DNA of 58,860 nt from JBMYZL01 sp049610385 (GCA_049610385.1 JBMYZL010000017.1:1-58860); one strand, 5' to 3'; shown: positions 43,140 to 52,404, counted from the stretch's first letter. Made by a program: numbers and translations. The notes: generated by a model not told the origin, from the sequence alone.

Positions 43140-46100
43140 GAAAATTGAGTTTTGTGCTGCAAAACTATGCATACTGCTCTTGGTGGGTGTGTCTTTCAGT
43201 ACGAATCTTTCAGGCCAAAACTTCAGTGACCTGACTGTGAAACGCGCTGACGCGGCATTTGAGGAAGGACGCATGGCACTGGCTCACGAACAGTATGCCA
43301 TATTGTTGAGCATCGATGCAAACAATTCAGTCTGGCATGCCCGGTTTGGTGCGGCTTGCACCCATGACCCTGCCAGCTTTGATTTGGCCAGAACCCACCT
43401 CCTTCAGGCAGACCGACTGGGCATTCAAGAATCTGATTATGCAACAGAATGGTCATTTTACATGGGGAAATCCATGCACCTTGGTTACGAATTTGATGTT
43501 GCCGTGACCTGGCTAACCGAATTTCTCGAACATGCCAAAAAAAAGGACCCAAAGCGGACCGAGGCCGAAATGAGATTGCGACAGTGCAAGGCGCATTTAA
43601 CGGGGTTGCAAGGCATGCAGCAAGTTCACGTCTTGGAAAAATTTGAGGCCAACCGGGATTTGTTCTTTCGCTTTTATGAATTGACTACAAATGCTGGGCG
43701 CTTGGTTGCCATTCCTGAAGAATTGAGAACCAAATTGGATCGAAAAAACAACCACCAAGGCCAAATGCAAATTCTACCGAATGTGCCTTTTGTTCTCTAT
43801 TCGAGCTACGGTGAATCAGGTGAGTCAGGATTGGATTTGTATCGGGCACAGATCATGCCTAACGGGGGATTTGGAATCCCCGAAAAATTGCCATCACCCA
43901 TCAACAGCGCCTTCGACGACACAACCCCAACATGGTCTTCGCAGCGCTTAGGCCAACCCAGCCAACTCCATTTCGCCTCCAATCGCCCCGCCTCTCTTGG
44001 TGGATTTGACCTTTTCAAATGTCCATTTGACTTGACCCAATCAGCCGACGAATGGGGATTCCTAGATGTGACCCCAATGTCCTATACCATCAACACCACT
44101 TCTAATGAATGGTTTTACCTGCCTGCAGGAGATGGGAAACGGATTTGGTTTGCTTCGGATCGGGAAGGCGATTTTGAGGCTTTACAAGTGTACCAAATCC
44201 GAGAACACACAACCGCTTTGGCCCCTGTTGAATTGAATCTGTCTTTGCCACAGGATTTGGCCAAGGCCGCTTTGGCTCAATCCGCGAGGCTACAATTGGT
44301 CAATGAGACGGATGAATCGATTTTGCTTTTCAACTCATTGCCAGCAGGCACGCACAAGATTGATGCCACCATATTGCTGCCTATAGATGAGTCCAAATCA
44401 CTGAGGTGGGAATGGGTCAATGCCGAGGGCAATGCAATTGAGGAACTGATATCGACTGAAGTTTTTGAATTGAATGGACTGAGCCAAGGACAATCCATTC
44501 TTCAAGAAATGGACTGGCATGGACACCTGAATCAAAGTGTTCACGAAAGAACCGATGTTTCAAGCTGGTCTCCAGAACTGCTCCGAAATCATTCCATGAT
44601 TTCTGTGACTGACGCCTTGGCCATCGAAACTGAAGCAACACAATCCGAGGTGGCCTTCATTCCCGATCCCTTCGCGAATACTGAAACCAGGGTGGCCTTC
44701 AATTCTGAAACGAGTGAATTTTTGATCGACCACACAGGGATTGACTTGGTGACACGAGTGGAAACGGGGGGCTTGGAAACCGAAAGCGTGGAGACTGAAA
44801 CTGTGGAAACCGAGAGTGCAGAGACCGAAGGCGTGGAAACCGAGAACGTGGAGACAGAAAGCACAGAAACTGAGAGCGTAGAAACCGAGAGTGTGAAGAC
44901 CGAAAGCGTGGAGACTGAAACTCTGGAATCCGAGAGTGCAGAGACCGAAAGCACAGAAACTGAGAGCGTAGAGACCGAGAGTGCAGAGACCGAAAGCGCG
45001 GAGACAGAAAGCGTGGAGACTGAAAGCGTGGAGACCGAAAGTGTGGAGACCGAAAGCGCAAACACTGAAACTCTGGAATCCAAGAGTGCAGAGACCGAAA
45101 GCGTGGAAACCGAGAACGTGGAGACCGAAAGTACAGAAACTGAGAGCGTAGAAACCGAGAGTGCAGAGACCGAAAGCGCGGAGACAGAAAGCGTGGATAC
45201 CGAAAGCGCAGAAACTGAGAGCGCAAATACCGAGAACGTGGAGACCAAAAGCACCGAAACTGAGAGCGTAGAAACCGAGAGTGCAGAGACCAAAAGCGCG
45301 GAGACAGAAAGCGCGGAGGCGGAAAGCGTGGAAACCGAGAACGTGGAGACCGAAAGCACAGAAACTGAGAGCGTAGAAACCGAAAGCGTGAAGACCGAAA
45401 GCTTGGAGGCAAGAGGTGTGGGACAAATGACGTTGGAGTCCGAGAGTATCGAAATTGGAGAAGCTGATGATTTTGCAGCAGATTCAATGAGCCGGAACAC
45501 CGAAGGCTTGGAGATGGACCAATCAGGCAGGGGAGAAGTCGAAACTTCACAGGTTCAGAAAACGAATTCGAACGAATTGGAGGAGAATAAGGTCGAAATG
45601 GACAGCCTGGGAATGGGACGATTGGATTCCGAAAAAATGATCGTCCAGAAGGCACAGAATCAATACAAAAAGAGAAATCGGGCAAAGAAAAGAAGAGCAA
45701 ATTCCAAAAGCACGAAGACTGGGGACAGTGAATCCACAGAAATTGAGACCGAACAGGCCGTCATGGCTATGAATGTAGAAACGGACAGGGCGGAGACAAA
45801 AGGAACCGAGATGGAGAGAACAACGGCTCAGAATGACGAAAAAAAACAACCGAAAACGAGTGAAGAAAAGAGCAACATTACAGATCGAACAGAGGACCGA
45901 GATGAGGAAGAGAAGAGGTTGAATGCCAAGTCAAATAGGTCCAAGACAATGGCAGATGAGTCCAAATCGTCTCAACGCGAACACGCCGAGCATGAAGAGG
46001 GATACCCGGTAAATGATGTGGCAACACATGAAAAACAAGAAAATAATGAGACGCACGCAGAGCTAACCGTACAATCAAAATCTGATTCCGTTGAATCCAA

Positions 46101-47964
46101 TGTATCCCATTCATTGGGTAATGATTTCCAAAATCTGGAAGACGAAGAACTCAAAAATGAATCCAAAGAGAAGTACGAGTTGAACATCACAAAGACAATA
46201 GATTCGAATGGTCAAGGAAAAGAATCATTCTCCAACTTGAATCCAAACGTGGAAGCTTCAGAATGGGCCAGAAATCAGCATGCCAATGAAATCGAAGAGA
46301 CAAACTTGGCCACCACAAATCCCAACCAACCATGGCAACAAGACCAAACAAATGAACTCAAAACAAATGCGCACGAGAAGTTTGAGCGAAATGGTCAGCA
46401 TGCATCGAACGACCAAGAGGACTTGAATGTGGCTTTTTCTGACGAGTCAGGGAAAACGTCCCTAGGCAAAACAAATGACAATGGTATTGTAGAAACGGGG
46501 GAGCCAAGCTTAGCAGAAAGCGAAACAGGAATTGAATCCAATTCTTTTCAAGAGAAACCCATACGAAGGAAGAAAAGACGGGAACGGAAAAAAAGCAGTG
46601 ATGTGATCACTTTGGAGAAGGAGTTGCAGGCTTTGCTCATGGACAACGAAATCCACATCGAGAGGGAACGGATGACTCAGGAGGAAGACGATCAGAAGAC
46701 ACCTCACAACTCGACAGAAGTTGCGCAAAGAATCCAAGATGAATTGCATGAAGTTGCCCTTCCAGATTCACCTTCCAGTTTTAGAAATCCTCGATCTGAA
46801 GCTGAAAGCTTGACCGAATCCGTTTTGAATTCAAGTGCAGAATTCGATTCCAACCAAGGCATCAGCGGTGAGGAGGGAAATCTCGAAGAGAACATCGGAT
46901 ACACAAGCTCGAACAACAAGGTTGATTCCAAATCAGAAGAGGCCTTGGAAAATTGGCTCGATAACACCAGTGAAGCGGCTCGGGCATTCATCGCCCAAAC
47001 CTTTATTTTGGATGCAGCAACTGTGACCACCGGTGCGCCCATTGAAGAGGTCGCATCCAAAGCGATCTTTCCCGGAGATGCGGTCGCATATAGTGTTCAA
47101 GTGGGCGCTTTCAGGAACCGACCAGAGGCGCGCTATTTCGGTTCATTTTCACCTGTGATTGCAGTCCCTCTATCCTCCGGAATTGCACGATATCTCACCG
47201 GCATTTTCGAGACATACGAGCAGGCGGCAAATGCGAGGGATGCCATTCGCGAATTGGGGGGATTTGATGACGCTTTTGTCGTGGTATACGAGAACGGGGA
47301 GCGGATTCCAATGTCCGAGATTCATCAGCCATCCACCTCGTCAAGTACCGAGATCATGGAGAATACGGTAGAGATGACAAATACCAACCAAGGACGTGAG
47401 CCGTTGCCCGTAGAAATGATGACTGGCGGGCGTGAATGGTCGGCTGTCGAAGGCGTTTGGTTTTCAATCCAGATTGGAGCCTTTCGGGGATTCCCCAGCC
47501 CAGAGTTAATTGAAGATCTCTGTCCATGTAATCGCGAGTTGTTAGATGGCGAATTGACCCGTTGGACCACTGGACTATTTGATTCACTCGAAACAGCTTT
47601 ACAATCGCTCGAGGTGATTCGGAAAACCCTTGTAAAAGATGCATTTATCGTGGCATTTGCAGATGGGAAGCGTGTTAAAATTGCCAATGCGGTTGAGCTC
47701 AAAAATGCCGTTTCCATTAATTCTGCTCGACAAGTTTCATTCAGAATCCGGGTTGCCCGATTCCAAGGTCAAATTCCTGTTGCGAGTGCCGCCAAATTGC
47801 TCAGGTTGAGTGAAACCGTTCCAATGCGGGCTTGGCCCCTGGGTGGGCAAACCACCTACATCAGCTTGCCATACAAGGAAAAACGCATTGCAGAGTTGGC
47901 CTTGCAAAGATGTTTGGATGCGGGTTTTGATGCCCAATTGGAAGAGATATCTCTTGACAATTGA
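43138..47964 (+). CDS. Giant exported TPR/PD40 protein with pentapeptide repeat and three SPOR-like domains
   Basis: 1608 residues. A signal peptide (KLCILLLVGVSFSTNLSGQ) is followed by a TPR-like helical region (about 35-150) and a PD40-like beta region (about 220-345, FASNRPASLGGFDLFKCP and IWFASDREGDFE), as in OmpA-associated gliding/envelope proteins. Residues 546-755 are 42 tandem pentapeptides of consensus (V/A/T)ETES. About 560 charged, low-complexity residues with a basic RKKRRERKKS patch follow. The C-terminus has SPOR-like domains at about 1318-1395 (YSVQVGAFRNRPEARYF) and 1442-1515 (FSIQIGAFRGFP), and a degenerate third at 1534-1605 (FRIRVARFQGQIP). SPOR domains bind denuded peptidoglycan, so a wall-spanning tether is inferred. 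Confidence 0.85.
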   Translation: MKIEFCAAKLCILLLVGVSFSTNLSGQNFSDLTVKRADAAFEEGRMALAHEQYAILLSIDANNSVWHARFGAACTHDPASFDLARTHLLQADRLGIQESDYATEWSFYMGKSMHLGYEFDVAVTWLTEFLEHAKKKDPKRTEAEMRLRQCKAHLTGLQGMQQVHVLEKFEANRDLFFRFYELTTNAGRLVAIPEELRTKLDRKNNHQGQMQILPNVPFVLYSSYGESGESGLDLYRAQIMPNGGFGIPEKLPSPINSAFDDTTPTWSSQRLGQPSQLHFASNRPASLGGFDLFKCPFDLTQSADEWGFLDVTPMSYTINTTSNEWFYLPAGDGKRIWFASDREGDFEALQVYQIREHTTALAPVELNLSLPQDLAKAALAQSARLQLVNETDESILLFNSLPAGTHKIDATILLPIDESKSLRWEWVNAEGNAIEELISTEVFELNGLSQGQSILQEMDWHGHLNQSVHERTDVSSWSPELLRNHSMISVTDALAIETEATQSEVAFIPDPFANTETRVAFNSETSEFLIDHTGIDLVTRVETGGLETESVETETVETESAETEGVETENVETESTETESVETESVKTESVETETLESESAETESTETESVETESAETESAETESVETESVETESVETESANTETLESKSAETESVETENVETESTETESVETESAETESAETESVDTESAETESANTENVETKSTETESVETESAETKSAETESAEAESVETENVETESTETESVETESVKTESLEARGVGQMTLESESIEIGEADDFAADSMSRNTEGLEMDQSGRGEVETSQVQKTNSNELEENKVEMDSLGMGRLDSEKMIVQKAQNQYKKRNRAKKRRANSKSTKTGDSESTEIETEQAVMAMNVETDRAETKGTEMERTTAQNDEKKQPKTSEEKSNITDRTEDRDEEEKRLNAKSNRSKTMADESKSSQREHAEHEEGYPVNDVATHEKQENNETHAELTVQSKSDSVESNVSHSLGNDFQNLEDEELKNESKEKYELNITKTIDSNGQGKESFSNLNPNVEASEWARNQHANEIEETNLATTNPNQPWQQDQTNELKTNAHEKFERNGQHASNDQEDLNVAFSDESGKTSLGKTNDNGIVETGEPSLAESETGIESNSFQEKPIRRKKRRERKKSSDVITLEKELQALLMDNEIHIERERMTQEEDDQKTPHNSTEVAQRIQDELHEVALPDSPSSFRNPRSEAESLTESVLNSSAEFDSNQGISGEEGNLEENIGYTSSNNKVDSKSEEALENWLDNTSEAARAFIAQTFILDAATVTTGAPIEEVASKAIFPGDAVAYSVQVGAFRNRPEARYFGSFSPVIAVPLSSGIARYLTGIFETYEQAANARDAIRELGGFDDAFVVVYENGERIPMSEIHQPSTSSSTEIMENTVEMTNTNQGREPLPVEMMTGGREWSAVEGVWFSIQIGAFRGFPSPELIEDLCPCNRELLDGELTRWTTGLFDSLETALQSLEVIRKTLVKDAFIVAFADGKRVKIANAVELKNAVSINSARQVSFRIRVARFQGQIPVASAAKLLRLSETVPMRAWPLGGQTTYISLPYKEKRIAELALQRCLDAGFDAQLEEISLDN
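44773..45402 (+). repeat. 42 tandem 15-bp units encoding (V/A/T)ETES
   Basis: 630 bp equals exactly 42 in-frame 15-bp units of the type GTGGAGACCGAAAGC. The first residue varies among V, A, T and L, with scattered K, N and D substitutions. A higher-order block VETEN-VETES-TETES-VETES recurs at units 5-8, 23-26 and 38-41, with a diverged copy at 31-34, which points to segmental duplication. It encodes an acidic, probably extended segment. Array length is expected to vary between strains. Confidence 0.95.
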
Positions 47965-47982
47965 CACATTGCAGAAAACCTT

Positions 47983-48013
47983 TTGGAATTCATGACAATC
48001 CAACCTAATTTCG
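47983..48013 (+). promoter_or_regulatory. Candidate rpsA promoter
   Basis: TTTTG (47981-47985), 20 nt, then TAATTTCG (48006-48013; five of six fixed bases of TAnnTTTG). A start near 48020 would give a leader of about 75 nt. Confidence 0.45.
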
Positions 48014-48095
48014 CGCCTCGTTAAAAGTGGGTGCGCACACCTGTTTTCATCCTCCCTCCCAAAAGCGCACATTGGGATACAAAACCAAGGGCAAA

Positions 48096-50411
48096 ATGAA
48101 CGAAGAGCCCAACCAAGAAGCGTCTGCCGAAGAGCAGAAGCCACAAGACAGCCAAACCACTCCGGAGCAGGAGAATACAGAAGCTGCCGAAACCCCAAGC
48201 AATACAACAGAAGATCCTGTACCCAATGCGCCTGTTGAGGTTACAGAAGAAGCCCCAAGTGCACCCGAATCCGAAGTTGTAGAGACATTGACCGAGCGTC
48301 CTGCACTTGCAGAACCCGGAGACTTTGACTGGGAATCATTTGAAGCCGATATTGATGAGTACAGCGTCGACGAACGCACCCAACTCGAAACAGCATACGA
48401 AAGCTCCCTGAATCTCATCCGGGAAAAAGAAGTGGTGGACGGCACGGTTGTGAGTGTTTCCAAGAAAGAAGTCGTTGTCAACATCGGATACAAATCAGAA
48501 GGAGTCATCAACTCCAGCGAATTCCGATATAATCCCGATTTGAAGCCAGGAGATGTGGTGCCTGTGTTCGTCGAGAAAACGGAAGACAAGAACGGTCAGT
48601 TGATTGTGTCACACCGCACCGCCCGAGTCTTTAGCGCATGGGACAAAATCAACAATGCAAAAGAAGAAGACTTGATTATCCAAGGTGAAATCAAGTGCCG
48701 CACGAAAGGCGGTTTGATTGTGGATGTCTTCGGCATCGAGGCATTTTTGCCAGGATCTCAAGTTGATGTCAAGCCCATCCGGGATTTCGATGTTTATGTC
48801 GGAAAACAAATGGAATTCAAGGTCGTCAAGATTAACCACGAGTTCAAGAACGTGGTCGTTTCACACAAGGCCTTGATTGAAGCGGAATTGGAAGAGCAGA
48901 AACGCTTGATCATCCAAGGATTGGAAAAAGGTCAAGTATTGGAAGGTACTGTCAAGAACATCACTTCTTACGGAGTGTTTGTCGATCTCGGCGGCGTCGA
49001 CGGTTTGGTGCACATCACTGATATGTCTTGGGGTCGTGTCAATCACCCTGAAGAATTGGTGGAACTCGACCAGAAACTGAATGTCGTCATCTTGGACTTC
49101 GACGACGATAAGAAAAGAATAGCCCTCGGAATGAAGCAACTGACATCCCATCCATGGGATGCGATGACCGAAGATTTGGTAGAAGGCGCCAAAATCAAAG
49201 GAAAAGTTGTTGTCATGGCTGACTACGGTGCCTTTGTAGAAATCGCACCAGGGGTTGAAGGACTCTTGCATGTTTCTGAAATGAGTTGGTCTCAGCACCT
49301 CCGAAGTGCACAAGACTTCCTGAGTGTGGGGGATGACATCGAATGTATCATCCTGAACATCGATCGTGAGGAACGTAAAATGAGTCTTGGCTTGAAGCAG
49401 CTGAAGCAAGATCCATGGGAAGAAATTGAATCTCGATATGCGGTCAACTCCAAGCACAAGGGAACGGTCAGAAATTTCACAAACTTTGGTTTGTTCGTTG
49501 AACTCGAAGAAGGCATTGATGGCCTGGTTCACATCAGCGATTTGAGTTGGTCCAAAAAAATCAAGCACCCCAGCGAATTCTGCAGTGTAGGGGACGAAAT
49601 AGAGGTGATTGTTCTTGAGTTGGACAAGGAAAACCGCCGCATGAGCTTGGGACACAAACAACTCGAGGAAAACCCGTGGGAGGTGTTTGAAACCATTTTC
49701 GCTGTGGGTTCAACACACAATGCCACAGTGACCAAGGTCGACGGCAATCAGGCGCTCGTCGCACTTCCATATGGCTTGGAAGGTTCGTGCCATACGAAGC
49801 ACTTGCAAAAGGAAGACGGTTCTGCAATGCAAGTTGATGAAGCCGGAGATTTCGTAGTATTGGAATTCAATCGCAATGCCAAGCGCATTACGGTAAGTCA
49901 CTTGCGAACGCACGACGAAGGCCCCAAGAAGAAAGAAACCAAAGAGCGCAAACCTCGGACAGGTGCAGGCAACAACCGCATGATGGATGAGGTCAATGCA
50001 AACATTGAACGCTCAACCTTTGGGGACTTGTCTGTTCTGAGCGCCCTCAAGGAGCAAATGGAGGATGGCGATGAGTCTGAGCCCAAGGCCAAGGCCAAGC
50101 CCAAGACCAAGACCAAGGCCAAAGCGAAGACCAAAAAAGCCGAAAAAGAAGAGGAATCCGAAGTTGAAGCCGTGAATGAAACACCTGCTGAGGAAACAGC
50201 AGCGGAAGAATCAACTGCAGCTGAGCCCATCGCCGAAAAAGCACCCGAGGCCGAGGCAACAGTTGAGGACGCTTCACCTGAGGAAACTACGGAAACTGAA
50301 GCACCTGCACAAACTGAACCATCGGCTGATGTGGATGCTGCGGAAAAAGATGCATCAGAGGAAGCTTCCGATGAAAGCAGTGAGGGCAATGACGAAGAGG
50401 CCAAATCTTAA
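48096..50411 (+). CDS. rpsA: 30S ribosomal protein S1 with extended acidic termini
   Basis: 771 residues. Six S1/OB domains start near residues 111, 193, 276, 361, 446 and 535. The central ones are highly conserved (GTVKNITSYGVFVDLGGVDG, GLLHVSEMSWS, GLVHISDLSWSKK). The protein brings mRNA to the 30S subunit. The first 75 residues are acidic and low complexity. The conserved Bacteroidota end motif STFGDLSVLSALKEQME (about 640-656) is followed by about 115 extra residues: a KAKAKPKTKTKAKAKTKK stretch, then A/E/T-rich repeats. I chose the ATG at 48096; the frame is open upstream to 48027 without a family-like start. A terminator follows. Confidence 0.95.
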   Translation: MNEEPNQEASAEEQKPQDSQTTPEQENTEAAETPSNTTEDPVPNAPVEVTEEAPSAPESEVVETLTERPALAEPGDFDWESFEADIDEYSVDERTQLETAYESSLNLIREKEVVDGTVVSVSKKEVVVNIGYKSEGVINSSEFRYNPDLKPGDVVPVFVEKTEDKNGQLIVSHRTARVFSAWDKINNAKEEDLIIQGEIKCRTKGGLIVDVFGIEAFLPGSQVDVKPIRDFDVYVGKQMEFKVVKINHEFKNVVVSHKALIEAELEEQKRLIIQGLEKGQVLEGTVKNITSYGVFVDLGGVDGLVHITDMSWGRVNHPEELVELDQKLNVVILDFDDDKKRIALGMKQLTSHPWDAMTEDLVEGAKIKGKVVVMADYGAFVEIAPGVEGLLHVSEMSWSQHLRSAQDFLSVGDDIECIILNIDREERKMSLGLKQLKQDPWEEIESRYAVNSKHKGTVRNFTNFGLFVELEEGIDGLVHISDLSWSKKIKHPSEFCSVGDEIEVIVLELDKENRRMSLGHKQLEENPWEVFETIFAVGSTHNATVTKVDGNQALVALPYGLEGSCHTKHLQKEDGSAMQVDEAGDFVVLEFNRNAKRITVSHLRTHDEGPKKKETKERKPRTGAGNNRMMDEVNANIERSTFGDLSVLSALKEQMEDGDESEPKAKAKPKTKTKAKAKTKKAEKEEESEVEAVNETPAEETAAEESTAAEPIAEKAPEAEATVEDASPEETTETEAPAQTEPSADVDAAEKDASEEASDESSEGNDEEAKS

Positions 50412-50430
50412 AATGTCAATCATTCTGTTC

Positions 50431-50463
50431 AAAAAAGGGGAATCCGTTCGGGTTCCCCTTTTT
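50431..50463 (+). terminator. Intrinsic terminator of rpsA
   Basis: AAGGGGAATCC (50435-50445) pairs with GGGTTCCCCTT (50450-50460) around GTTC, with one G-T pair, followed by five T in total to 50463. A-rich sequence precedes the stem. Confidence 0.9.
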
Positions 50464-50472
50464 GTTACCTAA

Positions 50473-50480
50473 TAACTTTG
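50473..50480 (+). promoter_or_regulatory. Candidate -7 element directly before pyrR
   Basis: TAACTTTG is a perfect TAnnTTTG ending 6 nt before the pyrR ATG. Transcription from it would begin at or next to the start codon. No convincing -33 element is visible; the rpsA terminator occupies that position. Confidence 0.35.
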
Positions 50481-50486
50481 CTTGTG

Positions 50487-51038
50487 ATGGAATCTGTTGA
50501 GTTGATATCTCCAGTTTTGTTTTCGCGGATCATGGATCGATTGGCTCACCAGTTGATGGAGCACCATGACTTCAAAACCACCGATCTTGTCGGTTTGCAG
50601 CCCAGGGGACTGCTGGTAGCCGATCGGCTGCGCTCGAGGCTTCAAACTTTGCTCGGGGGTCGCGAACTTCGACTGGGTGCATTAGACCCCACATTTCACC
50701 GGGATGATTTCCGCCGGAACGACCATCCCATCATGCCGAAGCGAACGGATATGGATTTTCTGGTTGAAGATCGCAATGTCATTCTGATTGATGACGTTTT
50801 GTTCACGGGAAGGACCATCCGCGCAGGATTGGATGCTTTGCTCGCCCATGGACGACCCCGAAAAGTCGAATTGTTGGTTCTCGTTGATCGACGTTTTCAA
50901 CGACAACTTCCCATCGAACCTCAGTACATTGGCCGCAGCATTGATAGCCTCGATGCACAGCATGTGCATGTTGAATGGGGCAAAGAAGTGGGGCTAGATC
51001 GAGTCGTAATGCTTCATGAAAAACCACGCCATGAGTGA
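50487..51038 (+). CDS. pyrR: PyrR: pyr operon regulator / uracil phosphoribosyltransferase family
   Basis: 183 residues. The type I phosphoribosyltransferase PRPP loop VILIDDVLFTGRTIRAGLDA (about 100-120) is the PyrR signature. GLQPRGLLVADRL and LGALDPTFHRDDF match the family's substrate loops. In other bacteria PyrR senses UMP and attenuates pyrimidine genes. I see no anti-antiterminator RNA upstream, so its regulatory role here is uncertain. The ATG at 50487 is used; it overlaps pyrB at its 3' end. Confidence 0.93.
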   Translation: MESVELISPVLFSRIMDRLAHQLMEHHDFKTTDLVGLQPRGLLVADRLRSRLQTLLGGRELRLGALDPTFHRDDFRRNDHPIMPKRTDMDFLVEDRNVILIDDVLFTGRTIRAGLDALLAHGRPRKVELLVLVDRRFQRQLPIEPQYIGRSIDSLDAQHVHVEWGKEVGLDRVVMLHEKPRHE

Positions 51039-51969
51039 ACTCAGCGTCAGACATTTGTTGGGCATCCGTGAACTCATGCGAGAGGATTTGGAATTGATTT
51101 TCCAAACGGCGACAGAATTCAAAGAGGTTTTGAACCGCCCCATCCGGAAAGTGCCTTCATTGCGCGACTTGACCATTGCCAATCTCTTCTTCGAAAACAG
51201 CACGCGCACCCGGTTGTCCTTTGAGTTGGCCGAAAAACGGCTCAGTGCGGATGTCGTGAATTTTTCCGCAAGCAATTCATCCGTCAAGAAAGGGGAAACT
51301 CTGGTAGATACGGTCAACAACATCTTGGCCATGAAAGTGGATCTGGTTGTGATGCGACATCCACATCCTGGAGCTGCTCATTTTTTGGCGCGAAAAGTCC
51401 AAACTCAAGTGATCAATGCGGGGGATGGAACCCATGAACATCCCACCCAAGCTCTCTTGGATGCCTACAGTTTGCGTGAACGACACGGAACCGATTTGAC
51501 CGGAAAGAAAATTGCCATCATCGGGGACATTCGGCATTCGAGAGTGGCCATATCCAATATTCTTTGTTTGCAAATGTTGGGCGCTCGTGTCCGGGTTTGT
51601 GGCCCCGCGACATTGATCCCCAAACACTTGAAAAACATGGGGGTCGAAGTCAGTCATGATTTGCAAGACACCCTCTTGTGGGCTGATGCTGTGAACATGC
51701 TGAGAATCCAACTCGAACGGCAAAAGGCCGATCAAATGATTCCGTATTTCCCCTCTCTTCGGGAGTATGCACAAGGGTATGGGTTGACTCATGACTTATT
51801 GAAACAGCGAGAGACCCCTTTAACCATTTTACATCCTGGCCCCATCAATCGAGGTGTCGAAATCACTTCAGAAGTTGCTGACAGCGATGAAGCCATCATA
51901 TTGGATCAAGTCGAAAATGGTGTGGCCATTCGGATGGCCATTTTGTATCTGTTGGCCGCCAAACGCTGA
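51031..51969 (+). CDS. pyrB: Aspartate carbamoyltransferase, catalytic subunit
   Basis: 312 residues. The carbamoyl-phosphate loop FFENSTRTRLSFE, SASNSSVKKGETLVDT, VMRHPHPGA, GDGTHEHPTQALLD and LHPGPINRGVEI are all conserved. It catalyses the first committed step of pyrimidine synthesis. I chose MSELSVRHLLGI (51031), the common Bacteroidota start, which overlaps pyrR by 8 nt; an ATG at 51016 is possible. Confidence 0.96.
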   Translation: MSELSVRHLLGIRELMREDLELIFQTATEFKEVLNRPIRKVPSLRDLTIANLFFENSTRTRLSFELAEKRLSADVVNFSASNSSVKKGETLVDTVNNILAMKVDLVVMRHPHPGAAHFLARKVQTQVINAGDGTHEHPTQALLDAYSLRERHGTDLTGKKIAIIGDIRHSRVAISNILCLQMLGARVRVCGPATLIPKHLKNMGVEVSHDLQDTLLWADAVNMLRIQLERQKADQMIPYFPSLREYAQGYGLTHDLLKQRETPLTILHPGPINRGVEITSEVADSDEAIILDQVENGVAIRMAILYLLAAKR

Positions 51970-52012
51970 GGGGTCAAACTTTGGTTTATATTCGCAACGA
52001 GAGAAGCACAAC

Positions 52013-52390
52013 ATGAAATTCACAAGCGAAATCAAAGATGGCATCGCCATCATCAAAAGCACAGTTGAAAAATTGGATGCGCTCCACGCGCCAGAACTCA
52101 AAGCTGAGTTGGTTCAAATCGCGAGAGATGGTCACGTGCACATGGTCTTGGATTTATCTGAGTCCCGGTATTGTGACAGCAGCGGTTTGAGTGCAGTCCT
52201 GGTCGGAAATCGTTTGTGCCGAGACAACGAGGGTGTATTCGTTTTGAGCGGACTGCAACCTGCAGTCGAAAAACTCGTATCCATCAGTCAATTGGATCGG
52301 GTGTTGACCATCACGCCTACTGCATCCGAAGGATTTGATTATCTTGTGATGGAAATGACACAAAAGGCCGTAGACGGTTCAGCTTCTTGA
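52013..52390 (+). CDS. STAS-domain protein (anti-anti-sigma factor-like)
   Basis: 125 residues. One STAS domain: IIKSTVEKLDALHAPELKAE, VLDLSESRYCDSSGLSAVLV (the conserved DSSGL loop with the phosphorylatable serine) and LVSISQLDRVLTI. Such proteins bind kinase-type anti-sigma factors. No partner kinase is nearby. It lies 43 nt after pyrB and 14 nt before the T9SS cargo gene. Confidence 0.9.
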   Translation: MKFTSEIKDGIAIIKSTVEKLDALHAPELKAELVQIARDGHVHMVLDLSESRYCDSSGLSAVLVGNRLCRDNEGVFVLSGLQPAVEKLVSISQLDRVLTITPTASEGFDYLVMEMTQKAVDGSAS

Positions 52391-52404
52391 TTATCTTTCA
52401 AAAT

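Noticed and set aside
44773..45402. CRISPR-like tandem repeat
   Set aside because: Units are 15 bp, contiguous, in frame and without unique spacers; the array encodes part of a protein. No cas genes.
44560..45700. Three long minus-strand open frames (up to about 330 codons) rich in Ser/Leu/Val, Phe/Arg or Cys/Phe/Gly
   Set aside because: They are the reverse complement of the 15-bp repeat array. Because the unit is a multiple of three without stop codons on either strand, every frame stays open. No start signals or protein-like composition.
48028..48043. Short hairpin (GGTG-CGCA-CACC) in the rpsA leader as a possible regulatory element
   Set aside because: Only four base pairs plus weak wobble pairs; not strong enough to claim without covariation evidence.
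48861..49661. 266-codon minus-strand frame inside rpsA
   Set aside because: Antisense to six conserved S1 domains; composition follows the sense codons.
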